From NCBI RefSeq assembly GCF_019279795.1, contig NC_056750.1:832231238-832295237 (forward strand): DNA of 64,000 nucleotides. The letters run 5' to 3'. Below are positions 54,001 through 64,000 of this stretch, piece by piece (position 1 is the first letter of the stretch; every line of letters begins with the position of its first letter). Made by a program: the position numbers and the translations under genes. Below the pieces are notes generated by a model, which was given only the letters and a program-made list of their open reading frames with translations, had not been told where the DNA came from and did no database searches. Source of the stretch: Protopterus annectens (Eukaryota; Chordata; Ceratodontiformes; Protopteridae).

Positions 54001-55868
54001 AGCAAGGCCAATTCAATGTAAGGCTAAAAAAGTTAATGAACCTCAAAGGTCGAACATAGCAGTATGCTGAATTGGTGGTCACTGATGCCACCTTCACTGA
54101 CCACAGTGACATAGTGAATTTGCCGGCTAACAAATTCAACTCAGACTTCATCCCCCATTCCCCCTTGTCTCCTCCCATGAAATATTGACTAGCATAACTT
54201 CCCCCAACTATTAACAGGGAGCAGGTCCTAGCACCACTCACTAAGGCCAAAAACACAGCCTGAATGGCCACTGACAATATCCAAGGATGCCTCCTAAATA
54301 GCTTAAAACATGAGCTATTTGAACCACTTGAGTCACTTTTCTACTACAGCCTCAAAACAGGCTCTTAGAATCACAATGGGGGACTGCAATAGTTATTCCA
54401 CTTCATAAGAGTGGACCGTCAACTAACCCCAGAAATTACACACGTATTAGTCTGGTTAATCTAATATGCAAAGTTATGAAACAAATTATCATGAAAATAA
54501 TCAACAAAGACATAAGCAACCTTCAAACACTAGACCCAACCCAATTTGGCTTTGTCAAGGGAAAGCCATGTATACTAAACTTGATGGACTTCTTTCAGAA
54601 GGTCACCAAGGCCATGGATTAGGAGAAAATGCTACAAAACCACCTACATGGACCTGGTTAAAGTGTTTAATAAAATACCCCACTTAGGAATAATTGACAA
54701 ACTCAGCAAACTGGGCATAAACCCTTACATATCTCACTGGATTACCAGCTATCTCACAGACAGGACCCAAGAAGTCAGGATTGGTGACACCACCTACATG
54801 AAGAGTCCAGTCACCAGTGGGATACCTCAAGGTTTTGTATTAGGAGCAGTCCTGTTTGGTGTCTACTTCTTGGAGGTAAATGCTAATGCCAAGAGTCTTT
54901 GGCTGACAAAGTTCAAAGATGAGTACATTTTGGGAGCTATCATAGATTCCACCATAACACAGACAGATGAATGGTTCCAAAGTCATGGATTTAAATTCAA
55001 TGCCAAGAAATGCATCATAGCACCTTTTGATAAAAATGCCCACAGGTTAACTACTCATTTCATAAGACACCCGTAAGAGCTGACCCAGTAGTCAGGGATC
55101 TGGGAAGACATGTAGACAGTAGTCTGGCATTTGACCAACATGTGAAAAAGGTAGCAAGATAATTATTCTATATCACTCAACTTATAAGTAAGGGCATGAC
55201 ATCCAGGTCCAAGGAAGTCATAGTGACACTATTCATCAGTTATCAACCCCATCAATGAGCATATTCAACAGTTAGAATGCCCAGAAAAAGTTATTGGCAG
55301 GAGAATCCAGGATATAAGTACATTGTCCTATATGGATTGCCTTAAAGGCCTATCTCTGTACTTGGTCTCCGACAGGTTACTGAGAGGATCTATATGCCTG
55401 GCATGAAAGGCATCCTTGGATTCATGTCTGATGCACGTTTTGCACATCCAGGGAAAAAAAAATAGCATAAGAACCACTGTCTCCAAGCATTTAATTTTTG
55501 CTTTGACATAAATAAGACATGCTGGTGAGACAGATATGTGACTCAAAGGATCCCCTTTCTCTGGATCAGGCTCCCCCTATCCATGTGAATCAGAGTCCAT
55601 CTGTAACCCTATATAAGTGTAACCTTGATGGGAAATTGAAAATTCACCCCAGGTCTGGCCCCATGTCTCTGACAGACAGAGACAGACAGTAATTCCCAAA
55701 CTAACATATCCCTCACATACCCTCTAGAGATATCCTAATTAACATACCTCCCCCTAATAAACACTTGGGATACACAAGGAGACAGATGGATAGGATTGTT
55801 TGGCCAGGATTATAAAGGCCCGGGTGGTCATTAGCTTGGTGTATACCTATGAAGCTGTGAACCGATGA
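54001..55868 (+). mobile_element. LINE family B (CR1-like), decayed copy
   Basis: It enters from the gap in the ORF2 linker, continues through RT (54380-55076) and the C-terminal part to about 55640, and ends at about 55830-55868 with 'tacctatgaagctgtgaacc', the family 8-bp tail. Many stops. Confidence 0.8.
54380..55076 (+). pseudogene. CR1-like RT fragment
   Basis: 54380-54650 covers the fingers in a broken frame (IVIPLHKSG-like, QFGFVKGKP-like). 54648-55076 is open: MDLVKVFNKIPHLGIIDKLS, VTSGIPQGFVLGAVLFGVYF and KFKDEYILGAIIDS, where the catalytic FADD of younger copies is FKDE. It continues with FNAKKCIIAPFDKN and is then disrupted. Not functional. Confidence 0.82.
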
Positions 55869-55954
55869 ACAACTTCAGATGATAACTAGCTGTTAACAGG
55901 ATCAGGCAACACAGACAATTTCTCTTAATTGGTTCCATGGCCCTTAGAAGGTTC

Positions 55955-58665
55955 ATTAAATCCTGAAGCCTCCTGTGTGGTAGTTTGTAGATAATAAAAG
56001 CTACAGCCTCCTGTGTGGTAGCTTGTAGATATTAAATCCTACAGCCTCCTGTGTGGTAGTTTATAGATATTAAATCCTGTAGCCTCCTGTCTGGTAGTTT
56101 GTAGATATTAAATCCTACAGCCTCCTGTTTGGTAGTTTGTAGATATTAAATCCTACAGCCTCATGTGTGGTAGTTTGCAGATATTAAACCCTACAGCCTC
56201 CGGTGTGGTAGTTTGTAGATATTAAATTTAACAGCCTCCTGTGTGTTTGTTTGTAGATATTAAATCTTACAGCCTCCTGTGTGGTAGTTTATAGATATTA
56301 AATCCTGTGGCCTCCTGTGTGGTAGTTTGTAGATATTAAATCCTGTAGCCTAGGGTAGTTTGCAGATATTAAATCATATGGTCTCCTGTGTGGTAGTTTG
56401 CAGATATTAAATCCTACAGCTTCCTGTGTGGTAGTCTGTAGATATTAAAACCTACAGTCTCCTGCGTGGTAGTTTGTAGATATTAAATCCTGTAGCCTCC
56501 TTTGTGGTAATTTGTAGATATTAAATCCTAAGGCCTCCTGTGGGGTAGTTTGTAGATATTAAATCCTAAGGCCTCCTGTGGGGTAGTTTGTAGATATTAA
56601 ATCCTGTGGCCAACTGAATGGTAGTTTGAAGATATTAAATCCTGTAGTCTGTTGTAGTTTGTAGATATTAAATCCTACAGCCTCCAGTGTTTTAGTTTGC
56701 AGATATTAAATCCTATGGCCTCCTGTGTGGTAGTTTGTAGATATAAAAACCTGTAGCCTGTGGTAGTTTGTAGATATTAAATCCTACAGACTCCTGTGTG
56801 GTAGTGTGTAGATATTAAATCCTACAGCCTCATGTGTGGTAGTTTGTAGATATAAAATCCTATGGCCTCCTGTGTGGTAGTTTGAAGATATTAAAAACTG
56901 TAGCCTGTGGTAGTTTGTAGATATTAAATCCTACAGTCTCATGTGTGGTAGTTTGTAGATATTAAATCCTACAGCCTCATGTGTGGTAGTTTGTAGACAT
57001 TAAATCCTACAGCCTCTGGTGTGGTAGTTTGTAGATATTAAATCCTACAGCCTCCGGTGTGGTAGTTTGTAGATATTAAATCCTACAGCCTCCGGTGTGG
57101 TAGTTTGTAGATATTAAATCTAACAGCCTCCTGTGTGTTTGTTTGTAGATATTAAATCTTACAGCCTCCTGTGTGGTAGATATTAAATCCTGTGGCCTCC
57201 TGTGTGGCAGCTTGTAGATATTAAATCCTGTAGCCTGTGGTAGTTTGTAGATATTAAATCCTACAGCCTCCAGAGTGGTAATTTGTAGATATTAAATGCT
57301 ACCACCTCCAGTGTGGTAGTTTGTAGATATTAAATCTTACCGCCTCCTGTGTGGTAGTTTGCAGATATTAAATCCTACAGCCTCCTGTGTGGTAGTTTGC
57401 AGATATTAAACCATGTGGCCTGCTGTGTGGTAGTTTTTAGATATTAAATCCTGCGGCCTCCTATGTGGTAGTTTGTAGATATTAAATCATACTGCCTCCT
57501 GTGTAATAGTTTATAGATATTAAATCCTACAGCCTGCTGTGTGGTAGTTTGTAGATATTAAATCCTGTATCCTCCTGTGTGGTAGTTTGTAGATATTAAA
57601 TCCTACAGCCTCCTGTGTGGTAGTTTGTAGATGTTAAATCTTACGGACTCCTGTGTGGTAGTTTGCAGATATTAAATCCTACAGCCTCCTGTGCATTAGT
57701 TTGTAGATATTAAATCCTACAGCCTCCTGCGTGGTAGTTTGTAAATATTAAATCCTACAGCCTCCTGTCTGGCAGTTTGTAGATATTAAATCTTATAGCC
57801 TCCTGTGTGGTAGTTTGTAGATATTAAATCCTACTACCTCCTGTGTGGTAGCTTGTAGATATTAAATCCTGTAGCCTCATGTGTGGTAGTTTGTGGATAT
57901 TAAATCCTGTAGCCTCCTGTGTAGTAGTTTGTGGATATTATATCCTGTGACCTCCTGTGTGGTAGTTTGTAGATATTAAATATTGTGGCCTCCTGCGTGG
58001 TAGTTTGTAGATATTAAATCCTACTGCCTCCTGTGTGGTAGTTTGTAGACATTACATCCTGTAGCCTCCTACATGGTAGTTTTTTGATATTAAATCCTAC
58101 ATCCTCCTGTGTGGTAGTTTGTAGATATTAAATCCTACAGCCTGCTGTGTGGTAGTTTGTAGATATTAAATCCTATAGCCTCCTGTGTGGTTGTTTGTAG
58201 ATATTAAATCCTACAGGCTGCTGTGTGGTAGTTTGTAGATATTAAATCCTGTGGCCTCCTGCGTGGTAGTTTGTAGCTATTATATCTTGTGGCCTCCTGT
58301 ATGGTACTTTGTAGATATTAAATGCTACAGCCTCTTGTGTGGTAGTTTGTAGATATTAAATCCTACAGCCTCCTGTGTGGTAGTTTGTAGGTATTAAATC
58401 CCCCGGCCTCCTGTGTGGTAGTTTATAGATATTAAATTCTGTATCCTCCTGTGTGGTAGTTTGTAGATATTAAATCCTATGGCCTTCTGTGTTGTTTGCA
58501 GATATTAAATCCTGAGGCTTCCTGTTTGGTAGTTTGTAGGTGTTAAATCCTACAGTCTCCTGGGTGCTAGTTTGTAGATATTAAATCCTACAGCCTCCTG
58601 TGTGGTAGTTTGTAGATATTAAATCCTACAGCCTCCAATGTGGTAATTTGTAGATATTTTATTGA
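55955..58665. repeat. 38-bp minisatellite, about 70 units
   Basis: The unit 'gtggtagtttgtagatatta' plus 'aatcctacagcctcctgt' (38 bp) is repeated without unique spacers. Shorter variants lack a piece ('tagcctgtggtagtttg'). Variants differ at a few fixed positions (tacagc/tgtagc/tgtggc). Larger blocks repeat at about 892 bp (landmark 'gtgtgtttgtttgtag' at 56241 and 57133). No ORF. Confidence 0.95.
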
Positions 58666-59574
58666 GGTGTGTGAGATGGGCCATCACTGTCACTCTAGAG
58701 GCTGTACTTTTAAAACAGCAGTAAGATTAAAGTGTTTCACTGAGCAGACTGTGGGACTAGAGGACTTATTGACCACTGGTTAGTGGACTTGTAAAGGTGG
58801 AAGATACCCATTACAATTAGAGTGTTGGAAGGTGGGGGGGAGGGGTCAAGTCTATTCATTTTCTGCTGCTGACTTTGCTAACGTAAATGTTTTGCTGCTG
58901 ACAGCTCTGCAGACAAACTCGTTTTGTGCAGCAAACTTGGCATCTTAAAAACTAATTGGGAAATGAAAACAGATGGGTGGCATAATCCCTACTATTTCAG
59001 CATATGGTTAGGAAACACACAGCTGTACAATGGATGGACCTGTACCTAGGAAATAATATAGGGTAGAAAAGGCTCACAACTTTCCTTCAGGCCATGAGGA
59101 ATAGTCTCTCTTCTCCAATAGTCATTTGAGGCCTTCAGACACTATGGCAGAAAGAGTTTTTGATAACATAGATGACACTAGGCACACTGGGAGTGTCAGC
59201 TTTAACCAAGATGTTGGAGATCATAAGATGTTTTCAGATTAAAACCAAAAGAACTGAAAAGACTGATATGATATAGAGGCAACATTCCCTTTATTGGCCT
59301 TGTTGTGGAATCAAGGCACAGATTATTTTAACGAATTGTATAACATTAATTTATCTGAACATAGAAACTTATCGAGTGTTATGCAGAGAACTGTATAAAC
59401 TATAGTCTAAAAATATCTGTGATACTAAGCTTACTTTTCTAGAAAGGAGTCTGCACTCCAAAACTGTTTTTATAATTTTATAATGAAAGTTTCAGCCATC
59501 ATCTTCCAGTTTTCTGTCATGATCTGTTGTCCACCAAACACATACACATAACTACACAGAGATGCATGCACGCA
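58666..59574. other. No gene recognised
   Basis: Ordinary AT-rich sequence with no repeat or ORF I can support. Confidence 0.45.
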
Positions 59575-59586
59575 CAAACACACACA

Positions 59587-59645
<59 letters not shown>

Positions 59646-59646
59646 A

Positions 59647-59715
<69 letters not shown>

Positions 59716-59719
59716 TCAG

Positions 59720-59792
<73 letters not shown>

Positions 59793-59822
59793 CGCACACA
59801 CACACACACAGACACACACACA
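59575..59822. repeat. Compound (CA)n microsatellite
   Basis: About 250 bp of CA with 'cacagacac', 'cactcagacac' and 'cacgcac' interruptions; two interrupted blocks repeat the 'actcagacac' pattern at about 59641 and 59713. Confidence 0.95.
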
Positions 59823-61484
59823 CGTCATCCTTTCCATGTAGCTGATATTAACTTTTTCACATTATAAATGCTGTTGCCATGAAACACCTTAGTAGATTTT
59901 ATTTGTCTGTATTTTGCAGAGTCTAGGTCCTTGCAATGTATGTCACTTTCTTATCTTTTTAACTTTAATGCATCTCTGTTATTTCTTTTCTCTAAAAGTA
60001 CATCTAGACGCAAAATTCTTACAATCTTAGTATGTGTTTTATAATAAAATATTTGAAATAAATAAAGCACATAGATTAATTCATAAATGCAGCAAGTGTT
60101 AAAATTATATTCAACAGGAAGCTGTCAAAGAAAAAAGATCCACTGCAAAGTCAGTCGAAATCATTTTAGGTTAGCGATCCTATTTATACGAGTGGTTCAT
60201 GGCAGCTGTGCCTCTGTTATCATATGTTCATAAATGCCAGAACTCATTTGCAAACCTTTTTGTTAACATTTCTAATGTTAGGTTAGTTTTTTTTTTTTCC
60301 AGTGATTTCAAACATAATTACAAGCTGGCAGGACTCATGACATTTGAATTCCTCTCCGCTGTCTGGAACTGGTTTCTCTTCTCAGCTAGCACACTCTGGG
60401 AGGCATTTAATTAAAATTACACATTCCCAAACACAGCTCTACCTATTGTCTATCCATTCTTTCTTTTGAATGCAAATTTAGATGTAACAACAGGTGAAGC
60501 CTGTGTATCCAGTATATTTTACTTTTACAGTTTACCTGCTCCAGACAGCACAGTAGAGGTAACATCTGTCATCGCTAACAGGGTCCCAGTATATTACACT
60601 TCTGTTTTCCATGGACAACAACACTGTAAACTTAAGAAATGTAATCAACAAGCAGTGAAGACTGCATGGAGTTTAGATGTAAAATTCATGCAGAACATAA
60701 TACATAATTGAAAGACAGTAGCAATTGGAATGGAACTATATGCATAGACAGTGTTGACAAACTAAGGCCCTCTGGCACATCATATGAGCTAATCCTCTCC
60801 AAATCGAGTGTTCTGACCTTTTACATAGTCATTATTCTAACAGAGCTAAATACAGCCCTCTGTGACTCTTTTTAGCCCTAGGAAAATAGCAAGGCCAGCA
60901 GGCAGAAGGTTATAAAAGTTCTGACATACACCATAGAATCTTTAGAGTCTCTGTGATTTTGGCCCTCCTACTTCAGTTGTAGTAGACATAGTGTCTAGTC
61001 ATAAAATGTATGAGATGTGACCCGAATTAACCAGCTATATTGACGCTAGTGCAAAAAATAGCAAGCAAGTTGTATTTTCACAGACAATGCACAGATATGT
61101 AGCTACTCCATGTTTGGGTAGATTCCACTGTATTTGTTGCCCTTTAAATTTTAAAAAGTATAGTATGTATACATACAGCTGTCAATATTGGTCTGTCTGC
61201 AAACTAAAGCATAAAGATGTCGTACAGTAACTCCTACCTGCTGAGCAAGTTTTCAGTGCTAGAAATTTGCTGGGAGGGTTTCAATTCCAGGAACACTGAA
61301 GTACTTTTGTATTTTTAAACTGCTTCTTTCTATTGCAAGTTGAAGGGCAGACACTTGTTTACATTTCTGCATTTTTGTACAGTACATAAGAAAATACTTT
61401 AAAATACTTGCAAATCTTTTAAAAAATCATTACTATTATGCTTAGATGTGCCAAACAAAAGACAGGCAGCCAGAGGCATTTTTT
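59823..61484. other. No gene recognised
   Basis: About 1.7 kb with no supported feature; frames are short and do not resemble known domains. Confidence 0.45.
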
Positions 61485-61885
61485 TAGGGTTCCTATTAAA
61501 TGATCAAAGAAGCATTCTTTCGAATGCGCTGTGATCGAACTTGAAAGCACGAAAAGGCAAAATAGTGAAATGGCATATAAGCAAATTCTTTCCCCTGGGA
61601 AAGAAATTGCTTGGCCGCTTCCATTACTTTGCCGTTTTCGTGACTGTAGTGCGATCTTGGAGTTGGTAGTATATTTAAGTGGGGGTGTGTGGGTGGCACA
61701 GCCCCCTACTTTATGTAATGTTTTACATTTTTTTTTTTTTTTTTTTTTTTTGTGGAACACCGATTTTTTTCCCTTGGAAAAAAATCGCTGTTCTAAGCAT
61801 TCGAGATTGTAAGCTTTCACTTACATGGGTTCGATAAATCATCGTTCGCTTTTTTAAGCATCTGATGATTTAGCATAGACCCTTT
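61485..61885. mobile_element. Palindromic MITE, same family as 16335-16945
   Basis: The left side has 'tgatcaaagaagcattcttt' and 'ttcccctgggaaagaaattg'; the right side has 'cccttggaaaaaaatcgctg', 'ttcgataaatcatcgttcgc' and 'gcatagaccc'. The two halves are imperfect inverted repeats of about 130 bp around a short centre with a T run (61728-61751). No ORF. The halves and the element at 16335 share the ttccc(n)ggaaa core and the 'gggtctat' end. Confidence 0.65.
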
Positions 61886-62879
61886 TTTATACCAAACTAG
61901 TCTTTCAAGTTAGCATGCTTTTTTCTGCAATAGTTTTAAAGCCTTTCAGAAAATAAAGTTATATGGAACAGATCTAGAGGTAAAATCAGCATTCTTATCT
62001 GAGAAGCAGAAGGTTAGAACATGTGACTATAACAGGAAAAGTCAAGACATTTTGCAAAGAAAGGATTAGTGCTCTCCTTTGCTTCAGCCCTCCTTATTGA
62101 CTTATCTGACTTAACTTCTTCCTTTTTTATGGCAACAAACATATTCCATTTACACATATTTATGAATTATATCTTTGACATCTGCTACTGCAGTCCACTA
62201 AAAAAAAATGTTAGCGTCTTTATCAACAAGTATGCAAGACAAGTCTTTGTGGTTGTCAGTTTTGCCGAACACTCATTTCTTGTTCCTTCACTTTTATTTC
62301 TTTTGAGGCTCACTCCACTCTTTACCTTTTTAGCTGCCAGGTCCTGGCACGCACTTAGTTTTTGCCTACTTGGCATATGTGTCTTTCATTCTTTGATGAA
62401 GGCAGACTGTATATTTATCAGACCTAGTAAATGCTTTATGGTATGTCTTGCTACAAATCAAGTATATCACACCTGGTGAATATATTTGTCCAATAAGTCC
62501 ATTCTAGCCTTCTTTCAGCATCATTGCCTTTTCACTCTGGTTCATGTGAATATTGCAGCTGGCAGAGACCTTGAAAGCTTGCACGGTCTGATTGATTAAT
62601 GCTGCCCTCCAGAGGCATATTTAACCTTTAGCCTGTTAGTTATATAGTTTGGAATGTCCTGAAACTAAAACTGCAGATAAACTTCATTTTTTTTTAGTTT
62701 TTTTAATTGGAAATTTGAACAACAAAACATTAATATATGGTAATAAAAATATTATAAAACAAATATACATATCTAAAAGAACAATAACTAAAATAACTGT
62801 TTACAGTGGTGTCTACTCTAACACAAAGCTTTTTAAGCAGAAAAAGAAATGTACTAAGAGTTGTTGTTAGTTAATTATT
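61886..62879. other. No gene recognised
   Basis: An open frame at 62069-62479 is hydrophobic and AT-driven with no family features. Confidence 0.45.
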
Positions 62880-63221
62880 AGAATCTGTTTATTTAGCAGT
62901 TCTTTGAATTTCAACTATATATTATATGAAGAGGTGATTCTAGACGTTCTTGTCTCGATTGTGATAAAATTCAAGATGACACGCTTAGTTGCCCTGTGTC
63001 CAAAGTCCTTCATAGTAGGAGAAGTCCTATTCTTCCACTTTTTGCTGATGGCTTTTCTTGCTAATGTTAAGATACTCCATAAAAGAGGGTATTTTATTTT
63101 TGTGACACAAGTGGGAATACATGTTTTAAATAAAAAAAGAAATTTGGTCAGCAGTAATTTCTCATTTAACAGACTGTGTAAGAGAGCATTCATATTATTC
63201 CAATATGTTTTAAGTTTTATA

Positions 63222-63452
63222 AGCTGCAGTGGTGGTGCTGCGGTAGCGTTGTCGCCTCACAGTAAGACATTGTCCTGTTCGATTCTCAGCTAAAGCATCT
63301 TCTGTGTGGAGACATGCGTGAATGGGCATACCTTTGTTGACGGTTGTGCATCAGGGCTGGCAACTCGGTACGTAAAAATCTACTGCCAATCATTAGTGGA
63401 GCGGAGTTCCGCTGTGGCGACCCCTAACCGGGAAAAGCCGAAAGATACAACA
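63222..63452 (+). mobile_element. tRNA-derived SINE (HE1/DeuSINE-like)
   Basis: Head 'tggtgctgcggtagcgttgt' (box A) and 'gttcgattctc' (box B); middle 'ttctgtgtggagacatgcgt'; tail 'gcggagttccgctgtggcga' then 'cccctaaccgggaaaagccg'. This tail and order match a SINE group widespread in fishes and sharks. About 230 bp with an A-rich end ('aaagatacaacaaaaacaa'). It lies inside the Tx1/L1-like fragment. Confidence 0.8.
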
Positions 63453-63711
63453 AAAACAATCATAAAACATATGCTGGCAGACTGCTTTAACATTTAGTTT
63501 ACATCTCCAGCATCCTATGTCTTTATGAAACATTAATTCAACTTTATGTGATGAAGGTTCCATACTTCTAAGAGAATATCCTCCATCTTAGTGATGAAGT
63601 AGTTTGTTTTAAAGATTGGAGTATTGGTTTTTATCATCTTCACTTGGGGAGTTGTTATTAACAAGTCTAAAATAATCCCAATAGCTTTCTCTGTAACATA
63701 CTGTTGATTTC
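63453..63711 (-). other. Non-open part of the Tx1/L1-like fragment
   Basis: It joins the two recognisable protein segments on the minus strand; frames are broken. Confidence 0.4.
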
Positions 63712-64000
63712 TTAAGTATCATATATTTTAGATACAAGTCCCTTTCCAATTATATTCTGGTACATTAGAATAATGAGTAAATTAATGAATTTGAGGAAAT
63801 AATTTCTGGCTATTGGTTGCTTTAAATTAATCTTGTGTTCAACAAATCGTCTACAATTTTGAATTTCTAGTGACATATCTTTGCTTAACTCAAACTTATT
63901 AATGATATGGTCAATATTTTGTAACTTCCCATTGTCTAGGAATTGATACCAGTATAACAGGTTTTTATCTTTAAATGTAGTCACTGTTGTTAAATTAAAT

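Larger units (their letters stand above)
62880..64000 (-). pseudogene. Tx1/L1-like LINE ORF2 C-terminal fragment
   Basis: On the minus strand from the window edge: 63984-63712 gives MTTFKDKNLLYWYQFLDNGK, IDHIINKFELSKDMSLEIQN and CRRFVEHKINLKQ, resembling the 'F..l...f.L....f..ylQ.r.fv' block of L1/Tx1 ORF2. About 63530-63470 gives CWRCKLNVKAVCQHM, matching the C-terminal zinc-finger-like region. After the SINE, 63193-62915 gives HSLLNEKLLLTKFLFLFKTC and LTLARKAISKKWKNRTSPTM, the 'ar.aI.k.Wk....Pt' end. The frame is broken and interrupted by the SINE. The assignment rests on motif likeness only. Confidence 0.55.

Noticed and set aside
53355..54277. Open frames of 200-267 codons
   Set aside because: They consist of the N gap read as open; no real sequence supports them.
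55955..58665. CRISPR-like array
   Set aside because: Regular 38-bp repeats, but with no unique spacers and no cas genes; a eukaryotic minisatellite.
62069..62479. 136-codon frame as a membrane protein gene
   Set aside because: Hydrophobic by T-richness, no conserved motif and no neighbouring exon evidence.

Overview
The window is eukaryotic, non-mammalian vertebrate-type DNA built almost entirely of transposable elements and tandem repeats. I found no intact host gene, rRNA gene, CRISPR array or prokaryote-style operon. It is AT-rich and CpG-poor apart from one stretch (about 48950-53500). The mix of CR1/L2-type LINEs, Penelope-like elements (PLEs), Harbinger and hAT DNA transposons and a tRNA-headed SINE of the type seen in fishes fits a large, repeat-rich genome such as a lungfish, cartilaginous fish or amphibian. 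The species cannot be fixed from the sequence alone.

Layout. 60-1870: about seven tandem monomers, several with a (CA)n tract in the same internal place. 1871-5984: no gene; scattered short terminal-repeat relics. 5985-7945 (-): dead Harbinger transposon. 8223-12300 (-): LINE family A (2A-like leader, endonuclease, reverse transcriptase). 12715-14060 (-): 3' half of a PLE. 15354-15611 (-): Myb/SANT-like fragment. 16335-16945: palindromic MITE with a telomere-like core. 17489-20012 (+): decayed, mosaic LINE family B. 21000-21760 (-): PLE fragment. 22504-24040: 635-bp unit repeated in tandem. 24262-26911 (-) and 26924-30888 (+): two head-to-head CR1-like (family B) copies, the first with only two obvious lesions in its ORF2. 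31010-33190 (-): tandem LINE 3' ends. 33598-40998 (+): family A leader twice, once contiguous and once split by a 1.37-kb segment with intron borders, followed by a long family A copy carrying a nested family B insertion. 40729-47298: a PLE with pseudo-LTRs flanked by a direct host duplication of about 870 bp. 48540-48845: another RT scrap. 48940-53500 (+): younger, CpG-rich Harbinger element with an internal hAT MITE, ending at a 500-N gap (53501-54000). 54001-55868 (+): family B copy. 55955-58665: 38-bp minisatellite of about 70 copies. 59575-59822: (CA)n. 61485-61885: second palindromic MITE. 62880-64000 (-): Tx1/L1-like LINE end with a SINE inside it.

How the parts relate. The coding sequences are retroelement and transposon proteins (RT, AP-endonuclease, GIY-YIG nuclease, SGNH esterase-like ORF1, DDE transposase), nearly all broken. 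The structures most worth checking are (i) the spliced versus intron-bearing LINE leader, (ii) the 870-bp duplication around the PLE array, (iii) a 204-bp hairpin insertion with a perfect 14-bp target duplication inside that PLE, and (iv) hammerhead-ribozyme-like cores linked to the PLE pieces. No wholly new coding system was seen.
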